Assembly (NCBI GenBank): GCA_036794825.1
Contig: DAIRGA010000013.1
Location: 62,001-126,000, forward strand
DNA from: RZYY01 sp036794825
GTDB taxonomy: Bacteria > Bacteroidota > Bacteroidia > Bacteroidales > 4484-276
Direction: 5' to 3'
Length of the DNA: 64,000 nucleotides
Shown: piece after piece, positions 9,301 through 18,530 of the stretch
How positions within the stretch are numbered: the stretch's first letter is position 1
How the letters are laid out: the number at the start of each line of letters is the position of its first letter
Position numbers and translations under genes: made by a program
The notes under the pieces: generated by a model
Database searches by the model: none
What the model saw: only the letters and a program-made list of their open reading frames with translations
Told to the model about the DNA's origin: nothing

Positions 9301-10316
9301 TTCCTGGAAAAGGCTACCTGACAGCCTATCAGCAGACTGCTGTTAAAGAGTTTGCCGGTCCGATAAATGTTGCTAACCATTCGGTAATTTTAACCAAAGC
9401 CGGTTCTGGTGTTTTTTCAGGATGGAATCTTCTTGGGAATCCTTTTGCCAGCGCACTCGACTGGAGCCATGCAAGCTGGAACCGGAATCCTGCAATCAAT
9501 GGCCTGGCAAAAATCTGGAGCAACGGCGCCTATGTTGAGATAGATGAAGACGAACCCATCATTCCATCCGCCAACGGATTTTTTGTGTATTCTGATCAAA
9601 ATAATATCGGACTGACCATACCCGCCGCTGCACGTGTGCATGATGACCAAAACTGGTACAAATCATCAGGAAACCGTATTTTACTGACAGCCAAGGCCAT
9701 TGGAAGTGAAATGGTTCAGCGCAGCGTGGTCAAGGTTAATCCTCAGGCCACCGAAGGCTTTGACCTGCAGTTCGATTCGCGGTTTTTAACCGGTTATGCC
9801 CCAGCATTCTACTCGCTGGCAAATGGCGAAAAACTTTCGACCAACACCCTGCCCGTGATTACGGATCAAACGGCAATACCATTCCACTTTGTAAAAAATG
9901 ACGCCGAGGAATTCCAGATTGCGCTTTTGGAAAGCATTACCGGACTCGAAGTTTATCTTACCGACCTCAAAATGAACATTCAGCATAAACTTTCCGAAAA
10001 TCCGGTTTATAGCTTTGCTTCAGCAAGCGGTGATGAACCCGGTAGATTTTTGCTGCATTTCGGAGCAGTTGGGCAGAACGACTTAAACACCAGTCGGAAA
10101 CCCTTTGCCTGGAATACCGGCGACCAGCTCTTTGTGAACAACCCGGCTGAATCGGCCACGCTGAGCATTTTAGATGTGCAGGGGCGTTTGCTCAAAACCT
10201 TGAATCTGGTGGGTGAAGGACTTAAACAAATCAACCTGAGCCTGCCAAAGGGGGTTTATGTCGTAAGCCTGAACAACGACCAAACTACTACTTCGACAAA
10301 GGTGGTGGTGTATTAA
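6336..10316 (+). CDS. Secreted alpha-amylase (GH13), T9SS-sorted
   Basis: A 1326-residue starch-degrading enzyme hydrolysing internal alpha-1,4-glucan bonds outside the cell. ATG at 6336 gives a clean signal peptide (MKKIIYLSLLLPLSFLF). The GH13 barrel follows at once (QGWYWDYP, TLLWLPPLS, VADVVYNHR). All three catalytic acids are visible: Asp379 in FRMDAIKH, Glu409 in VVGEWYG and Asp488 in NNHDF. An insertion near residues 170-330 holds a beta-rich segment. Beyond about residue 650 come beta-sandwich modules, then an SPPVSG..GWNLLGNPF region common in Bacteroidota surface proteins, and a T9SS sorting domain ending KGVYVVSLNNDQ. No susC/susD pair is adjacent, so it is not a canonical starch locus. 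Confidence 0.92.
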   Translation: MKKIIYLSLLLPLSFLFNSNLQSQQADIMMQGWYWDYPKTVQGANWADTLRLKTSEMGSAGFTLLWLPPLSRTASGGWSNGYDPKDLYDYGEFGQGATGFGTRSGLEQLMTALNGQNIKAVADVVYNHRDGGSVEDNPGLKNYIVNFYTWEKANAGANPFPYDRMRVVLPLGGSSGNGAGDYYFKFRSRSQHSKFYNWEYQVYMWTDKVGWQSLPTIYESEPNGGGDCSQPNNTMALGRHIHGQIDDGGCGIDEFKLTLTASDFNATGDAIYIQFDKRNSGYSDLYIHGIWSAPRSANIVNDLYYQTYTNYSWVPSGQGQMNWSNFKPNNNRETHLSGEWDAMYFYYDYDQYQTDTRDKLFAWTRWNWSDIGIRGFRMDAIKHFTPEFIGDLLDNLYDNNMTPPMVVGEWYGTNTDELAGWVNSVYNYMDNDTKQAIAPKIFDFSLREALRQACDQFGYNVRGVFDAGIVDQGKLNGLNVVTFANNHDFRDGSGFASLIQNDAILAYAYLLTNNQVGVPTVFYPDYFGYPQNGPNYHPPYKGGHKNAINQLISIHNQYIYGASGRTYLNKWGSGFINSAGNTNDQLLVYQLKGSSGFKDVVVAINFSGSRVQFSQQLDGIAVGTRLSDLTGNSAHPVAVVEASANGVPNSMWIDLPARSYSVWRVGAWDLFDGDRSWIGINVKGTTSYYRVWNSGAGNFQNLDLGTFTGADVLNLVAYDIKSWKQSGGDVTGGQLYYTIYPKGQRPVSPVFSSQSLNWMEDIGGSGTGNQKWGFDDASINLLSNLTSGEYTIELYSQMNGTSPIKSVYDANNGANYKAHFRYNYVRSNADGNWSAAATWLDQVIPDNAAISAEINHHVILSESKSVNHLKIFGGSLTISPTFTFTVVGTASSTLNETGLILQSGLSGTASLIHNSPGVKATIQRHIPAANWSVAGEGWHLISPPVSGQAISGGWAPSGNGNDYDFYGWDEPSATWLNQKVGANNITHFIPGKGYLTAYQQTAVKEFAGPINVANHSVILTKAGSGVFSGWNLLGNPFASALDWSHASWNRNPAINGLAKIWSNGAYVEIDEDEPIIPSANGFFVYSDQNNIGLTIPAAARVHDDQNWYKSSGNRILLTAKAIGSEMVQRSVVKVNPQATEGFDLQFDSRFLTGYAPAFYSLANGEKLSTNTLPVITDQTAIPFHFVKNDAEEFQIALLESITGLEVYLTDLKMNIQHKLSENPVYSFASASGDEPGRFLLHFGAVGQNDLNTSRKPFAWNTGDQLFVNNPAESATLSILDVQGRLLKTLNLVGEGLKQINLSLPKGVYVVSLNNDQTTTSTKVVVY

Positions 10317-10499
10317 AGAAAATCTGTGCTAAAAACCAAAAGCATGTTTGAGGAGATGGTTTGCAGTGAGAACTGAAGGAGTATTGAAATAAGTGGAAAA
10401 TTGAAACCTTAATTTCGAGACAATTTTTTATTCCCGAGAAAAATAGTTTGCAATAACAAAACAATACGCTAATTGTTTCTTTACAAATAAACATAAACT

Positions 10500-11720
10500 A
10501 TGATAAAATCTATTCTTTACACAGCATTCATTATGCTCCTGAGCATTGGCGCCAAAGCACAAATCAACCTTGTCGGGGTTGCCAATAACTTTCAAACAGG
10601 AAAGATTGAAATTATTAAATGGCAAGCGCTTGATCCTGAATCTTTAATTGTTTATCCTTCCATACTTGATGGATATTATTTTGCCACCTCTGCTTTTGAT
10701 TCCTACAACAGCAATTATTACATAACAGGAATTTCCGGTAATTCCTCGGGATTGTACTCTTACAATACGATTACAAACCAGGAGAATCTGGTTGGGGGAT
10801 CATTGTACACCAATATTTCCGAGTTTGATATGAGCACGGGAAAAATGTACAACCTTCAAATGGAAAATGAGGAATACATCAGTATTTATGAATTTGATAT
10901 TAATACGAACCAGGACAGCCTGATCGGTGTAATTTTTGAACCGGGCGTGAATGGGCTGTTTGCGGATGCTATCGGCTTTGATTCAAACAATGGAATTCTG
11001 TATTATGTGGGTTTCACCAACGATCCTGCCTTATGTTTGTATGCAGTGCCCGTCAGGGAGAATCAGTTTTCGTTCACCAAAACGATACTCAACCCAACAG
11101 CAGCGCCTTTTAACATTATCACCAGTGTTAATTTTGACAATGTCAATGAGATAAATTATGCCCGCAATGCAACTTATGATTCCACCTTTACTTACATCGG
11201 AAGCAGTGTTGTAGAGATCAATAAAACAACCGGAGATATTATTACCAGGGGTGAGCTCACCGAGTTTCCTTATTTTGTAGGTGGTTCTTCTTCTTTTGAT
11301 CAGAATACCGGAAGCTTTCTAATGGTTGGTATCGACACCAGCAATATGGCTAAAATGATTGTTTTTAATACATATGATAATACATATGTTACTGGTTTTG
11401 TTCCGGGTAATGTTTCTGAAATAGTTTGTGACAATACCAATTTCGTGCTCACTTATTACATTGCCACCGGGGTAGAGGAAGAGCAGGAGTTTAGCCTCAA
11501 CCTGTATCCCAACCCTGTTTCTGAAATACTGACCATTGATCGGCCTTCTTCGGACAAAGTCGCTGTTCAGATCATCTCCGCTTCTGGCAAAATTGTTTTT
11601 GCACAGGAATTTACAAGCAGCAAAATTGAATTGAACCTGGCTTTTCTTACTCCGGGAATTTACCTGGTAAATGTGATATCTGAGCGGAAGATAGTTTCTG
11701 AAAAAATTATGGTCAATTAA
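10500..11720 (+). CDS. Secreted T9SS protein, unknown function
   Basis: A 406-residue exported protein: signal peptide MIKSILYTAFIMLLSIGAKAQ, a beta-rich middle, and a type A sorting domain over the last ~75 residues (LNLYPNPVSEILTI, FLTPGIYLVNV, EKIMVN). The body contains several repeats of a Y/F-D-x-x-x-G-x-[LIM]-Y pattern (FDSYNSNYYI, DMSTGKMYNL, DSNNGILYYV), which suggests a beta-propeller of short blades. No enzyme motif is seen. It lies 183 bases after the amylase in the same direction; co-expression is possible but no shared promoter is evident. A terminator follows. Confidence 0.75.
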   Translation: MIKSILYTAFIMLLSIGAKAQINLVGVANNFQTGKIEIIKWQALDPESLIVYPSILDGYYFATSAFDSYNSNYYITGISGNSSGLYSYNTITNQENLVGGSLYTNISEFDMSTGKMYNLQMENEEYISIYEFDINTNQDSLIGVIFEPGVNGLFADAIGFDSNNGILYYVGFTNDPALCLYAVPVRENQFSFTKTILNPTAAPFNIITSVNFDNVNEINYARNATYDSTFTYIGSSVVEINKTTGDIITRGELTEFPYFVGGSSSFDQNTGSFLMVGIDTSNMAKMIVFNTYDNTYVTGFVPGNVSEIVCDNTNFVLTYYIATGVEEEQEFSLNLYPNPVSEILTIDRPSSDKVAVQIISASGKIVFAQEFTSSKIELNLAFLTPGIYLVNVISERKIVSEKIMVN

Positions 11721-11753
11721 AGTCTGATTTTTCTTTCTGCTTCTGGATCACTG

Positions 11754-11795
11754 AAAATCTAAAACCATCGCAGTATGTTGATTTAGATTTTTTAA
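11754..11795 (+). terminator. Rho-independent terminator
   Basis: AAAATCTAAA (11754-11763) pairs perfectly with TTTAGATTTT (11782-11791) around an 18-base loop, running into a T-rich tail. It lies 34 bases after the stop of the T9SS gene. The AT-rich stem makes it moderately convincing. Confidence 0.55.
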
Positions 11796-11962
11796 TTCAG
11801 CATACTCAGCACTTCCTGCTGGTTTTGAAGGGTGTTCCTTGATTTGGAATTTTCTTTAATCACATCAACTTTGGGCGATTTGAGGATGAATCGGCTCGTT
11901 TTGATGAACCAGCGCCATCCAATTGGTTGGCAAAATGGTTTATCTTTGTCGGAGGTTTTTTT

Positions 11963-13132
11963 ATGGTAAAAATGGATAACTCACACTTAAATAAAACAGT
12001 AGCTGAATTTTTCGCAGGCATTGGACTCATGCGTGAAGGGCTTGAAAAATCCGGTTGGAAGGTTGTTTCAGCAAACGACATTGATCCTGTAAAATACCGT
12101 CTTTACAAAAATCATTTTAAAGACTCAGAAGATCATTTTATTTTAGATGATATTCATAATCTGACCGCTGATCAAATCCCAACAGTTACACTGGCAACTG
12201 CATCATTTCCATGTACTGATCTTTCGCTGGCAGGTCGAAGAGCTGGTTTGCAAGGCGAACATTCGTCAGCGTTTTGGGGGTTTACAAAAATACTTGATGC
12301 AATGGGAGAGCGAAAACCGCCATTTGTTCTGCTTGAAAATGTTACCGGATTTCTTACATCCCATAATGGAAAAGATTTTAAAGATGCTCTTGTGGCATTG
12401 AATGATTTAGGATATACAGTGGATTCCTTTATTATTGATGCAGCCCAATTTGTGCCTCAAAGCAGAGTCAGGCTTTTTATCGTTGGTAGTTTATCAAGCG
12501 CTCCTTCCGCAAAAGTAAGATCATACTTAAAAGAAACTCAACTTCGACCCAAAAAACTTACCAATTTTATCAACCAGCATCCTGAAATCAACTGGAATTT
12601 GAACGCCAATTTACCCACTTTACCATCTTTAAATAAGTATTTACCCGATATTGTTGAAGATATTCCCAAAAATTCCAAACTCTGGTTCGATGCAGATAGA
12701 AAGGAGTACTTGCTCAACCAAACATTTGACAGGCATCTTTCAAAAATTCTTGAGCAGAAAGAAAAAGCTGATTACGCTTATTTTACAGCATTCAGGAGGG
12801 TAAGAGAAGGAAAATCAATGGCTGAGATTCGATCGGATCAAATCGCGGGTTGTTTGCGAACCCCAAAAGGTGGCAGTGCAAGACAAATATTATTGCAAGT
12901 TGGCAAAGGCGAAATCAATATTAGGCTTTTAACCCCGCGAGAATGTGGAAGATTGATGGGCGTTGACAATTTCAATTTATCCGGCACAATCAACGAAGCG
13001 CTTTTTGGGTTTGGCGATGCAGTTTGCGTTCCCGTAGTTACATGGATTGCCGACCACTATCTTAATCCACTGATCGAAAAAATTGAATCCAAAAAATCTC
13101 TCTCAATAAAAGAATATGCAGCAACCGCCTGA
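11963..13132 (+). CDS. DNA (cytosine-5) methyltransferase of a type II R-M system
   Basis: A 389-residue C5-cytosine methyltransferase. Visible motifs, in order: I, TVAEFFAGIGLM (AdoMet binding); IV, ASFPCTDLSLAG with the catalytic Pro-Cys; VI, LLENVTG; VIII, QSRVRLFIVG; X, LFGFGDAVCVPVV. The region between VIII and X is the target-recognition domain, so the DNA site cannot be read from sequence. ATG at 11963 is chosen; 11972 is the alternative. The stop overlaps the next gene's start by 17 bases, and a vsr gene follows, giving a tight three-gene restriction-modification cassette. About 240 bases upstream lack genes. Confidence 0.93.
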   Translation: MVKMDNSHLNKTVAEFFAGIGLMREGLEKSGWKVVSANDIDPVKYRLYKNHFKDSEDHFILDDIHNLTADQIPTVTLATASFPCTDLSLAGRRAGLQGEHSSAFWGFTKILDAMGERKPPFVLLENVTGFLTSHNGKDFKDALVALNDLGYTVDSFIIDAAQFVPQSRVRLFIVGSLSSAPSAKVRSYLKETQLRPKKLTNFINQHPEINWNLNANLPTLPSLNKYLPDIVEDIPKNSKLWFDADRKEYLLNQTFDRHLSKILEQKEKADYAYFTAFRRVREGKSMAEIRSDQIAGCLRTPKGGSARQILLQVGKGEINIRLLTPRECGRLMGVDNFNLSGTINEALFGFGDAVCVPVVTWIADHYLNPLIEKIESKKSLSIKEYAATA

Positions 13133-14066
13133 TGTATTTATCCAATGGTTTCGCTCATTAAAATTTGTAAAAGCAAACAATGGGCCGGCAAATGGAAGCA
13201 TTGCAACTGCCCTGGTCGTCTTAGAAAAACTCATTACAGATTACAATCTTGATTTTAGCGCCCATATTTCAGAGGGTGGAATGCAAATAAAAGGTGCAAG
13301 TGGATCAGCCGTTGCCGCCATTCTGAAATCCTTTGGCGAAGAAAGACCGTTCGCAAAAGAAGGAGGCAGAACCAATAGAGGCGGTCCTGCCGAAGTAAAA
13401 GCATTGCTTGAAATGCTAAGGACATTGAAACTCGAAGAATCAGCTGCTGAGGAGCGAAATGAGATCATTCGAGCCATGCAGTTCTATCTTGTTGAAAGAG
13501 TAAAGGACTTCCATAACCGACAGAAAATCAAACTTACTTTTAATCCGGTGCTCACTACATGGTATATTGTTCACTCACTCTTGCTATCGGCAACTGCTGA
13601 AGGAAAAGCCGGACATATTGCACAACATCTGGTTGGCGCCAAACTTCAATTGCGCTTCCCGGATATAGTTGTTTCAAACGAATCTACAGCCACAGCCGAT
13701 ATGCAAACCCAGCGGCCAGGCGATTTTCTGATTCATCATACCGTATTTCACGTCACCATGTCGCCAATGCCGGCGGTTTATGAAAAATGTAAGCATAACA
13801 TTTCACAGGGTTTTAAACCTTTCTTAATAGTTCCCGATGCAAAACTTGCCGGCGCCCGGCAAATTGCTGAACAAATTGTTGAACAGCAAATTACCGTCGA
13901 ATCCATTGAATCTTTTATTTCGCAAAATATCAACGAGATAAGTCATTTCAGCAAAGACGATCTGGTAAAAAATTTGAAAAACCTTGTGGACATTTACAAT
14001 CAAAGAGTTGATGAAGTTGAAACCGATAAATCATTGATGATTGAATTGCCATCAAATCTGCTTTAA
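13116..14066 (+). CDS. DUF4928-like protein, putative restriction endonuclease
   Basis: A 316-residue protein between a C5 methyltransferase and Vsr, overlapping the former by 17 bases and 2 bases from the latter. The overlap and position are what is expected for the cognate restriction enzyme, and proteins of this kind (DUF4928, assigned from memory) recur beside Dcm-type methyltransferases. Visible are an N-terminal helical part, a Gly-rich EGGRTNRGGPAEVKALLEML segment, and a core with LRFPDIVVSNESTATADMQTQ followed by FLIHHTVFHV. This could be a PD-(D/E)xK-like arrangement, but I cannot place all catalytic residues with certainty. Nuclease function is inferred from context. Confidence 0.65.
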   Translation: MQQPPDVFIQWFRSLKFVKANNGPANGSIATALVVLEKLITDYNLDFSAHISEGGMQIKGASGSAVAAILKSFGEERPFAKEGGRTNRGGPAEVKALLEMLRTLKLEESAAEERNEIIRAMQFYLVERVKDFHNRQKIKLTFNPVLTTWYIVHSLLLSATAEGKAGHIAQHLVGAKLQLRFPDIVVSNESTATADMQTQRPGDFLIHHTVFHVTMSPMPAVYEKCKHNISQGFKPFLIVPDAKLAGARQIAEQIVEQQITVESIESFISQNINEISHFSKDDLVKNLKNLVDIYNQRVDEVETDKSLMIELPSNLL

Positions 14067-14068
14067 CA

Positions 14069-14467
14069 ATGGCCGACACCTTCTCAAAAGCGGAAAGAAG
14101 CATTATCATGCGAAAGGTGAAAAGTTCAGGAAATAAAAGCACTGAACAAAAAATCATTGAAATTTTCAAGCAAAATGGATTAAAAGGGTGGAGACGGAAT
14201 TATCCGGTAATTGGCAAACCTGACTTTGTTTTTCGAGATCGCAAGATTGCAGTATTTGCTGATGGTTGTTTCTGGCATGGGCACCAATGCAGGAACACTA
14301 TCCCAAAACAGAATCAATCATACTGGGACAGCAAGCGAAACCGAAATATTGAAAGGGATAAATTCATCACCAATTTGTTTGAGTCGCGCGGGTGGAAGGT
14401 TATTCGGCTTTGGGAATGTGATATCAAAAACGGAAATATTGATCTTTCAGCATTACTTTCAAAATGA
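14069..14467 (+). CDS. vsr: Very short patch repair endonuclease
   Basis: A 132-residue Vsr nuclease, which nicks beside T:G mismatches created by deamination of 5-methylcytosine and so limits the mutagenic cost of the neighbouring methyltransferase. Family features: MADTFSKAERSIIMRKVKSS at the start, GKPDFVFRDRKIAVFADGCFWHGH with the catalytic Asp and metal/zinc-site His and Cys, and the terminal GWKVIRLWECDIK. Length matches E. coli Vsr. Last gene of the three-gene cassette, two bases after the DUF4928-like gene. Confidence 0.93.
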   Translation: MADTFSKAERSIIMRKVKSSGNKSTEQKIIEIFKQNGLKGWRRNYPVIGKPDFVFRDRKIAVFADGCFWHGHQCRNTIPKQNQSYWDSKRNRNIERDKFITNLFESRGWKVIRLWECDIKNGNIDLSALLSK

Positions 14468-14742
14468 TCTTCTTGGTTCAATGTGATTTTTTCGTAAGAT
14501 AAGATCACAATGATTATGTGGCTATAAGAACCCAAATCATCGCTGCAAAAACTTTTTCACCCTTTATCCGTTTAAATAGTCGTTCTTTGCACTTTCTTTT
14601 AAAGTAGCCGACGATTAATTCAAGATTTATCCCTTCCCTGCCATTCACCTCCCCGTTATTTCACGATCACTTCAACATTCAACTCAGGACTAACCGAAGA
14701 AGCACGGTTGCAAAGCGGCTACCTGCACTTTAATTAATTTTT

Positions 14743-15990
14743 ATGACATTCGAAAATCTGAACATTATAGCGCCTATAACCCAGGCGCTCAAACAAATGG
14801 GTTACATTGCACCCACCCCAATTCAGGAAAAGGTAATTCCACAGTTTTTAACAGGATCCGACGTTTTCGCCACCGCGCAGACCGGCACGGGAAAAACGGC
14901 AGCATTTGCCATCCCTATTCTCCAGAAACTCTCACTTGCCCAGGATGATAGCCGGATTGGCGGCATCAAAGCATTGATTGTGGCCCCCACACGCGAACTG
15001 GCCATCCAGATCAGCGACAGCTTCAGCGACTACGGCAAGGGGTTGAAATTAAGACACACCGTGGTTTATGGCGGCGTTTCACAATTACCGCAAACAACCC
15101 TCCTCCGCAGAGGGGTTGATATTTTGATTGCCACTCCCGGACGACTGCTCGACCTGATGAACCAGGGATTTATCCGCCTCGACCGCGTTGAATATTTTAT
15201 ACTTGACGAGGCCGACCGCATGCTCGACATGGGTTTTGCACCGGACATCAAACGCATCATCGCCAAACTACCAGCCCGCAGGCAGACGGGATTTTTCACA
15301 GCTACCGTCCCGCCCGAAATCAGGGCTCTGGCCGCAAGCCTGCTGCACAATCCGGTGATGATAAACGCTGTTCCTGCCTCAACACCTGCCGAAGGCATCA
15401 ACCAGTCGGTGTATTATGTTGAAAAAGCCGGTAAAAAAGCGCTGCTTCATCATGTGCTTCAATCAGACGAAATAGAAACCGTGCTGGTTTTTACCCGCAC
15501 AAAACATGGCGCCAACCGAGTGGCTCAGGATCTGAACAAAATCGGTATCTCTGCCGAAGCCATTCATGGAAATAAATCCCAAAATGCCCGTCAAAAAGCG
15601 CTGGAAGGATTTAAAAACCGCACGATAAAAGTGCTGGTAGCCACTGATATTGCCTCAAGAGGTATAGATGTTGAGAGGCTCTCGCACGTAATCAACTACG
15701 AGCTGCCCGAAGTACCCGAAACCTACATCCACCGCATTGGCCGTACAGCCCGCGCCGGACTGAAAGGTACCGCTATTTCGTTTTGCTCGTCTGATGAGCG
15801 CGGCAGACTGAAAGACATCAACAAACTGCTGCCCGCTGCCATAAAAGTGAAGCAAATGGAGGGTTTCGCCTTTGAGGAAAGTTCTAACCATATAACTGCC
15901 ACATCCTCAGAACCGGCAACCCCGGCATGGGGTGAGAGGTCAATCAGGACAGACAACAAGCCCAGAAGGACGTTTTTCAGGAAACGCTAA
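14743..15990 (+). CDS. rhlE: DEAD-box ATP-dependent RNA helicase, RhlE type
   Basis: A 415-residue RNA helicase acting in ribosome assembly or RNA turnover in the cytosol. Motifs in order: the Q motif YIAPTPIQ, I ATAQTGTGKT, Ia PTRELA, II VLDEAD written ILDEAD, III TAT in FFTATVP, IV LVFTRTK, V TDIASRGIDV and VI HRIGRTAR. The C-terminal tail is short and basic (NKPRRTFFRKR), typical of RhlE-like helicases. It is preceded by ~275 gene-free bases and followed by a strong terminator, so it is probably monocistronic. Confidence 0.93.
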   Translation: MTFENLNIIAPITQALKQMGYIAPTPIQEKVIPQFLTGSDVFATAQTGTGKTAAFAIPILQKLSLAQDDSRIGGIKALIVAPTRELAIQISDSFSDYGKGLKLRHTVVYGGVSQLPQTTLLRRGVDILIATPGRLLDLMNQGFIRLDRVEYFILDEADRMLDMGFAPDIKRIIAKLPARRQTGFFTATVPPEIRALAASLLHNPVMINAVPASTPAEGINQSVYYVEKAGKKALLHHVLQSDEIETVLVFTRTKHGANRVAQDLNKIGISAEAIHGNKSQNARQKALEGFKNRTIKVLVATDIASRGIDVERLSHVINYELPEVPETYIHRIGRTARAGLKGTAISFCSSDERGRLKDINKLLPAAIKVKQMEGFAFEESSNHITATSSEPATPAWGERSIRTDNKPRRTFFRKR

Positions 15991-16034
15991 TCTTCGTCGG
16001 CGTAAAAAATTTCACCAATCCCTTTTTGATACTG

Positions 16035-16073
16035 CCCGGGAATTTTTGATTAACTGGAAATTCCCGGGTTTTT
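16035..16073 (+). terminator. Strong Rho-independent terminator after rhlE
   Basis: CCCGGGAATTT (16035-16045) pairs with AAATTCCCGGG (16058-16068) around a 12-base loop, followed by TTTTTC. It lies between convergent rhlE and the GH95 gene, and its symmetry lets it work in both directions. Confidence 0.88.
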
Positions 16074-16121
16074 CTTTTGGCTGAAAAATGATCAGCCTAA
16101 GGTGCAAAACGATCATTCACC

Positions 16122-18518
16122 CTATTTGAAACGTACCGAAGTGCCAGGCTTGATGGTCAACTCCTGCAGTTCGTTTTTATAAGACACCATTACTCTGCCT
16201 CCACTTTCCGAACGAACTTCAGCCTTGATGAGTTGGCCGGATTTCCAATCCATATCCACCGTAAAACCTCCTCTGGCTTTCAATCCGGTTACTTTTCCGT
16301 CCTTCCAGGACGAAGGCAGTGCCGGCAGGAGATGAATTTTTCCATCCTGACTCTGGATCAGCATTTCGGCAATACCGGCCGTTGTGCCAAAATTGGCGTC
16401 TATCTGAAAAGGAGGGTAAATTCCGAAAAGGTTAGGGCTGGTACTTTTGGTGATAACGGTGTGGAGGCTCCCGAGGGCTTTTTCGCTTTCCTGCAACCGG
16501 GCGTAAAGACTGATTAACCAGGCGGCACTCCAGCCGGTGTGGCCACCGCCATGAGCCATGCGAAAATCGAGTGATTTTCGGGCTGCATCAGCCAGTTCAG
16601 GGGTTTCCTGCGGGGTAATCTGACTGCCCGGATGAAGTGCAAACATATGTGACATGTGTCGGTGACCCGGCTCAGCCTCTTCAAACTCCTCAGGCCATTC
16701 CATCAGCCGTCCGTCACGACCGATACCTGTAACAGCAAGATTTTTCAACGCCAGATCAACCTTTTGGGTAAAATCATCATTGACTCCCATCTCATTGGAA
16801 AGAAAGAGAAAATCCATAAAAAGCTGCCGTATAACCTGCTGGTCGTGAGAGGGACCCATGCTGATCTGGCAAATGCTGCCGTCGGGTGCGATAAAAGAAT
16901 TTTCGGGTGAACCGGCCGGTCCCGAAACCAGTTTACCGGTCGCAGGGTCAGCCACCAGCCAGTCGAGATAGAATGCCACCGAGCCTTTCATCGTCAGATA
17001 CATTCTTTCAATGAATTTCTTATCCCTCTCAAACCTGTAGTGCTCTGCAATGTGTGAGCAGAGCCACGCGCCGGCAGCAGTATGCAAGCCCCAGAGCGCC
17101 ACTTCGCCCGGCGCCGTATAACCCCAGACGTTGGTGATAGGATGTACGAGCCAGCCGTTGGCGCCATAATGAACATGCGCAGTTCTGCTTCCCGGCTCCA
17201 CCAGCATCTCAATCAAATCAAACAAAGGTAGCTGCATCTCTGCAAGGTTTGTAACACCCGCAGGCCAGTAATTCATCTGCACGTTGATGTTTGTGTGATA
17301 ATCGCCGTTCCAGGGGGTTTGTATCTTGCTGGCCCAGATGCCCTGAAGGTTTGCGGGCAACGTTCCGGGTCGTGAAGAGGAAATCAGAAGATAGCGGCCA
17401 TACTGAAAAATCAGCGCTGCCAGCCGGGGATCATCAGGATTTTTTCTGAAATTTTTGATCCGCTCGTCGGTGGGCAGATTGATTGCCTGCCCACTGGAAA
17501 GCTCCAGGTTCACCCGGTTGTAATACTTTTGGTATTCCTCAAGATGCCTTTCCAGTAAATTTCCGAATGAGAGTTTTGAGGCCTCGCTGATGGCTTCATC
17601 CGTTATTGCAACGAAATCCCGGCAGCAGTAATCAGGATATCGGGCCACATAATCCGTTGAAGCAGAGAGGAGCATAATAACCTCATCGGCCTCTTTAATG
17701 TTGATATTTTCATCATCAACGGTCTGTTCTCCGTTTTGGCAAATGGCCGATAACCTGGCCATGTAATGCATCCCGACGCCGCCTTTGCCATCGGCCAGCG
17801 CTCCCTCCATAATCAGTTGATTTTGATCGGAGTAAGTATAAAAACGCTCAGGGCGCGACATTGTGCAACTGAGAGAGATGCTCCCGGGCCGGCTGGCTGT
17901 AAATCGCACAACCATAACCTGATCGGGCTGGCTGATGAATATTTCACGCTGAAAATCAACACCGTTCTGCGTGTAATTTATCCTTACAACGGCGTCGTTC
18001 AGGTCAAGCTCGCGGTAATAGTTGCTGTATTCCCCGGCATTTCCGAAGTCAATCCACAGGTCGCCCAGTGTTTGGTAGGAGCCGTATGGAACGTTGGTTC
18101 CGTTGCCGTGACCGGAACCGGCGCCTTTGCAAATCTGCGTGCGGTTGGTGAGCTCGGTGGCGTCGCGGTATTTCCCTTCAAAAAGCAGTTTACGAATCTC
18201 CTCCAGCGCCGCCAGAGCCGCCGGACTGTCGTTGTCATCAGGGCTCCCCGACCAGAGACTCTTCTCGTTTAGCTGGATACGTTCGAAATTTACATCCCCA
18301 AAAACCATAGCTCCCAGCGACCCGTTGCCCAACGGCAGTGCACTGAGCCATGCGGTGTCGTCCACCCAGGCATCAGGATTGTCTTTAACGCGGGCATCGG
18401 CGGGTTGCCGGTACCACAATTTCAGGTGATCCTTTTTAGCCGCCGGTCGGTCGCACGCACTGACGAAACCCAGGAGAATCAACAGTATTAGTATTGATTT
18501 TGAAGCAGATTGATTCAT
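16122..18518 (-). CDS. GH95 alpha-L-fucosidase, lipoprotein
   Basis: A 798-residue glycoside hydrolase of family 95, the inverting alpha-1,2-L-fucosidase family (some members are galactosidases). The N-terminus ends in a lipobox (LGFVSAC), so it is an envelope lipoprotein. Family signatures: LPLGNGSLGAMVFGD and LNEKSLWSG in the N-terminal beta-domain; TNINVQMNYWPAGVTNLAEM carrying the paired Asn of the catalytic site; GHRHMSHMFALHPGSQI; and FQIDANFGTTAGIAEML near the end, carrying the Asp used by the family. Length is normal. Its 3' neighbour region is convergent with rhlE; its 5' side abuts a truncated GH29 fucosidase, 12 bases away, which would once have been co-transcribed ahead of it. Confidence 0.92.
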   Translation of the reverse strand: MNQSASKSILILLILLGFVSACDRPAAKKDHLKLWYRQPADARVKDNPDAWVDDTAWLSALPLGNGSLGAMVFGDVNFERIQLNEKSLWSGSPDDNDSPAALAALEEIRKLLFEGKYRDATELTNRTQICKGAGSGHGNGTNVPYGSYQTLGDLWIDFGNAGEYSNYYRELDLNDAVVRINYTQNGVDFQREIFISQPDQVMVVRFTASRPGSISLSCTMSRPERFYTYSDQNQLIMEGALADGKGGVGMHYMARLSAICQNGEQTVDDENINIKEADEVIMLLSASTDYVARYPDYCCRDFVAITDEAISEASKLSFGNLLERHLEEYQKYYNRVNLELSSGQAINLPTDERIKNFRKNPDDPRLAALIFQYGRYLLISSSRPGTLPANLQGIWASKIQTPWNGDYHTNINVQMNYWPAGVTNLAEMQLPLFDLIEMLVEPGSRTAHVHYGANGWLVHPITNVWGYTAPGEVALWGLHTAAGAWLCSHIAEHYRFERDKKFIERMYLTMKGSVAFYLDWLVADPATGKLVSGPAGSPENSFIAPDGSICQISMGPSHDQQVIRQLFMDFLFLSNEMGVNDDFTQKVDLALKNLAVTGIGRDGRLMEWPEEFEEAEPGHRHMSHMFALHPGSQITPQETPELADAARKSLDFRMAHGGGHTGWSAAWLISLYARLQESEKALGSLHTVITKSTSPNLFGIYPPFQIDANFGTTAGIAEMLIQSQDGKIHLLPALPSSWKDGKVTGLKARGGFTVDMDWKSGQLIKAEVRSESGGRVMVSYKNELQELTIKPGTSVRFK

Positions 18519-18530
18519 GGAATTGAAAAT

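Noticed and set aside
11800..11962. Coding-like remnant before the methyltransferase
   Set aside because: A short frame (NFGRFEDESARFDEPAP) upstream of the start could be a gene tail, but no family and no stop/start logic supports it.
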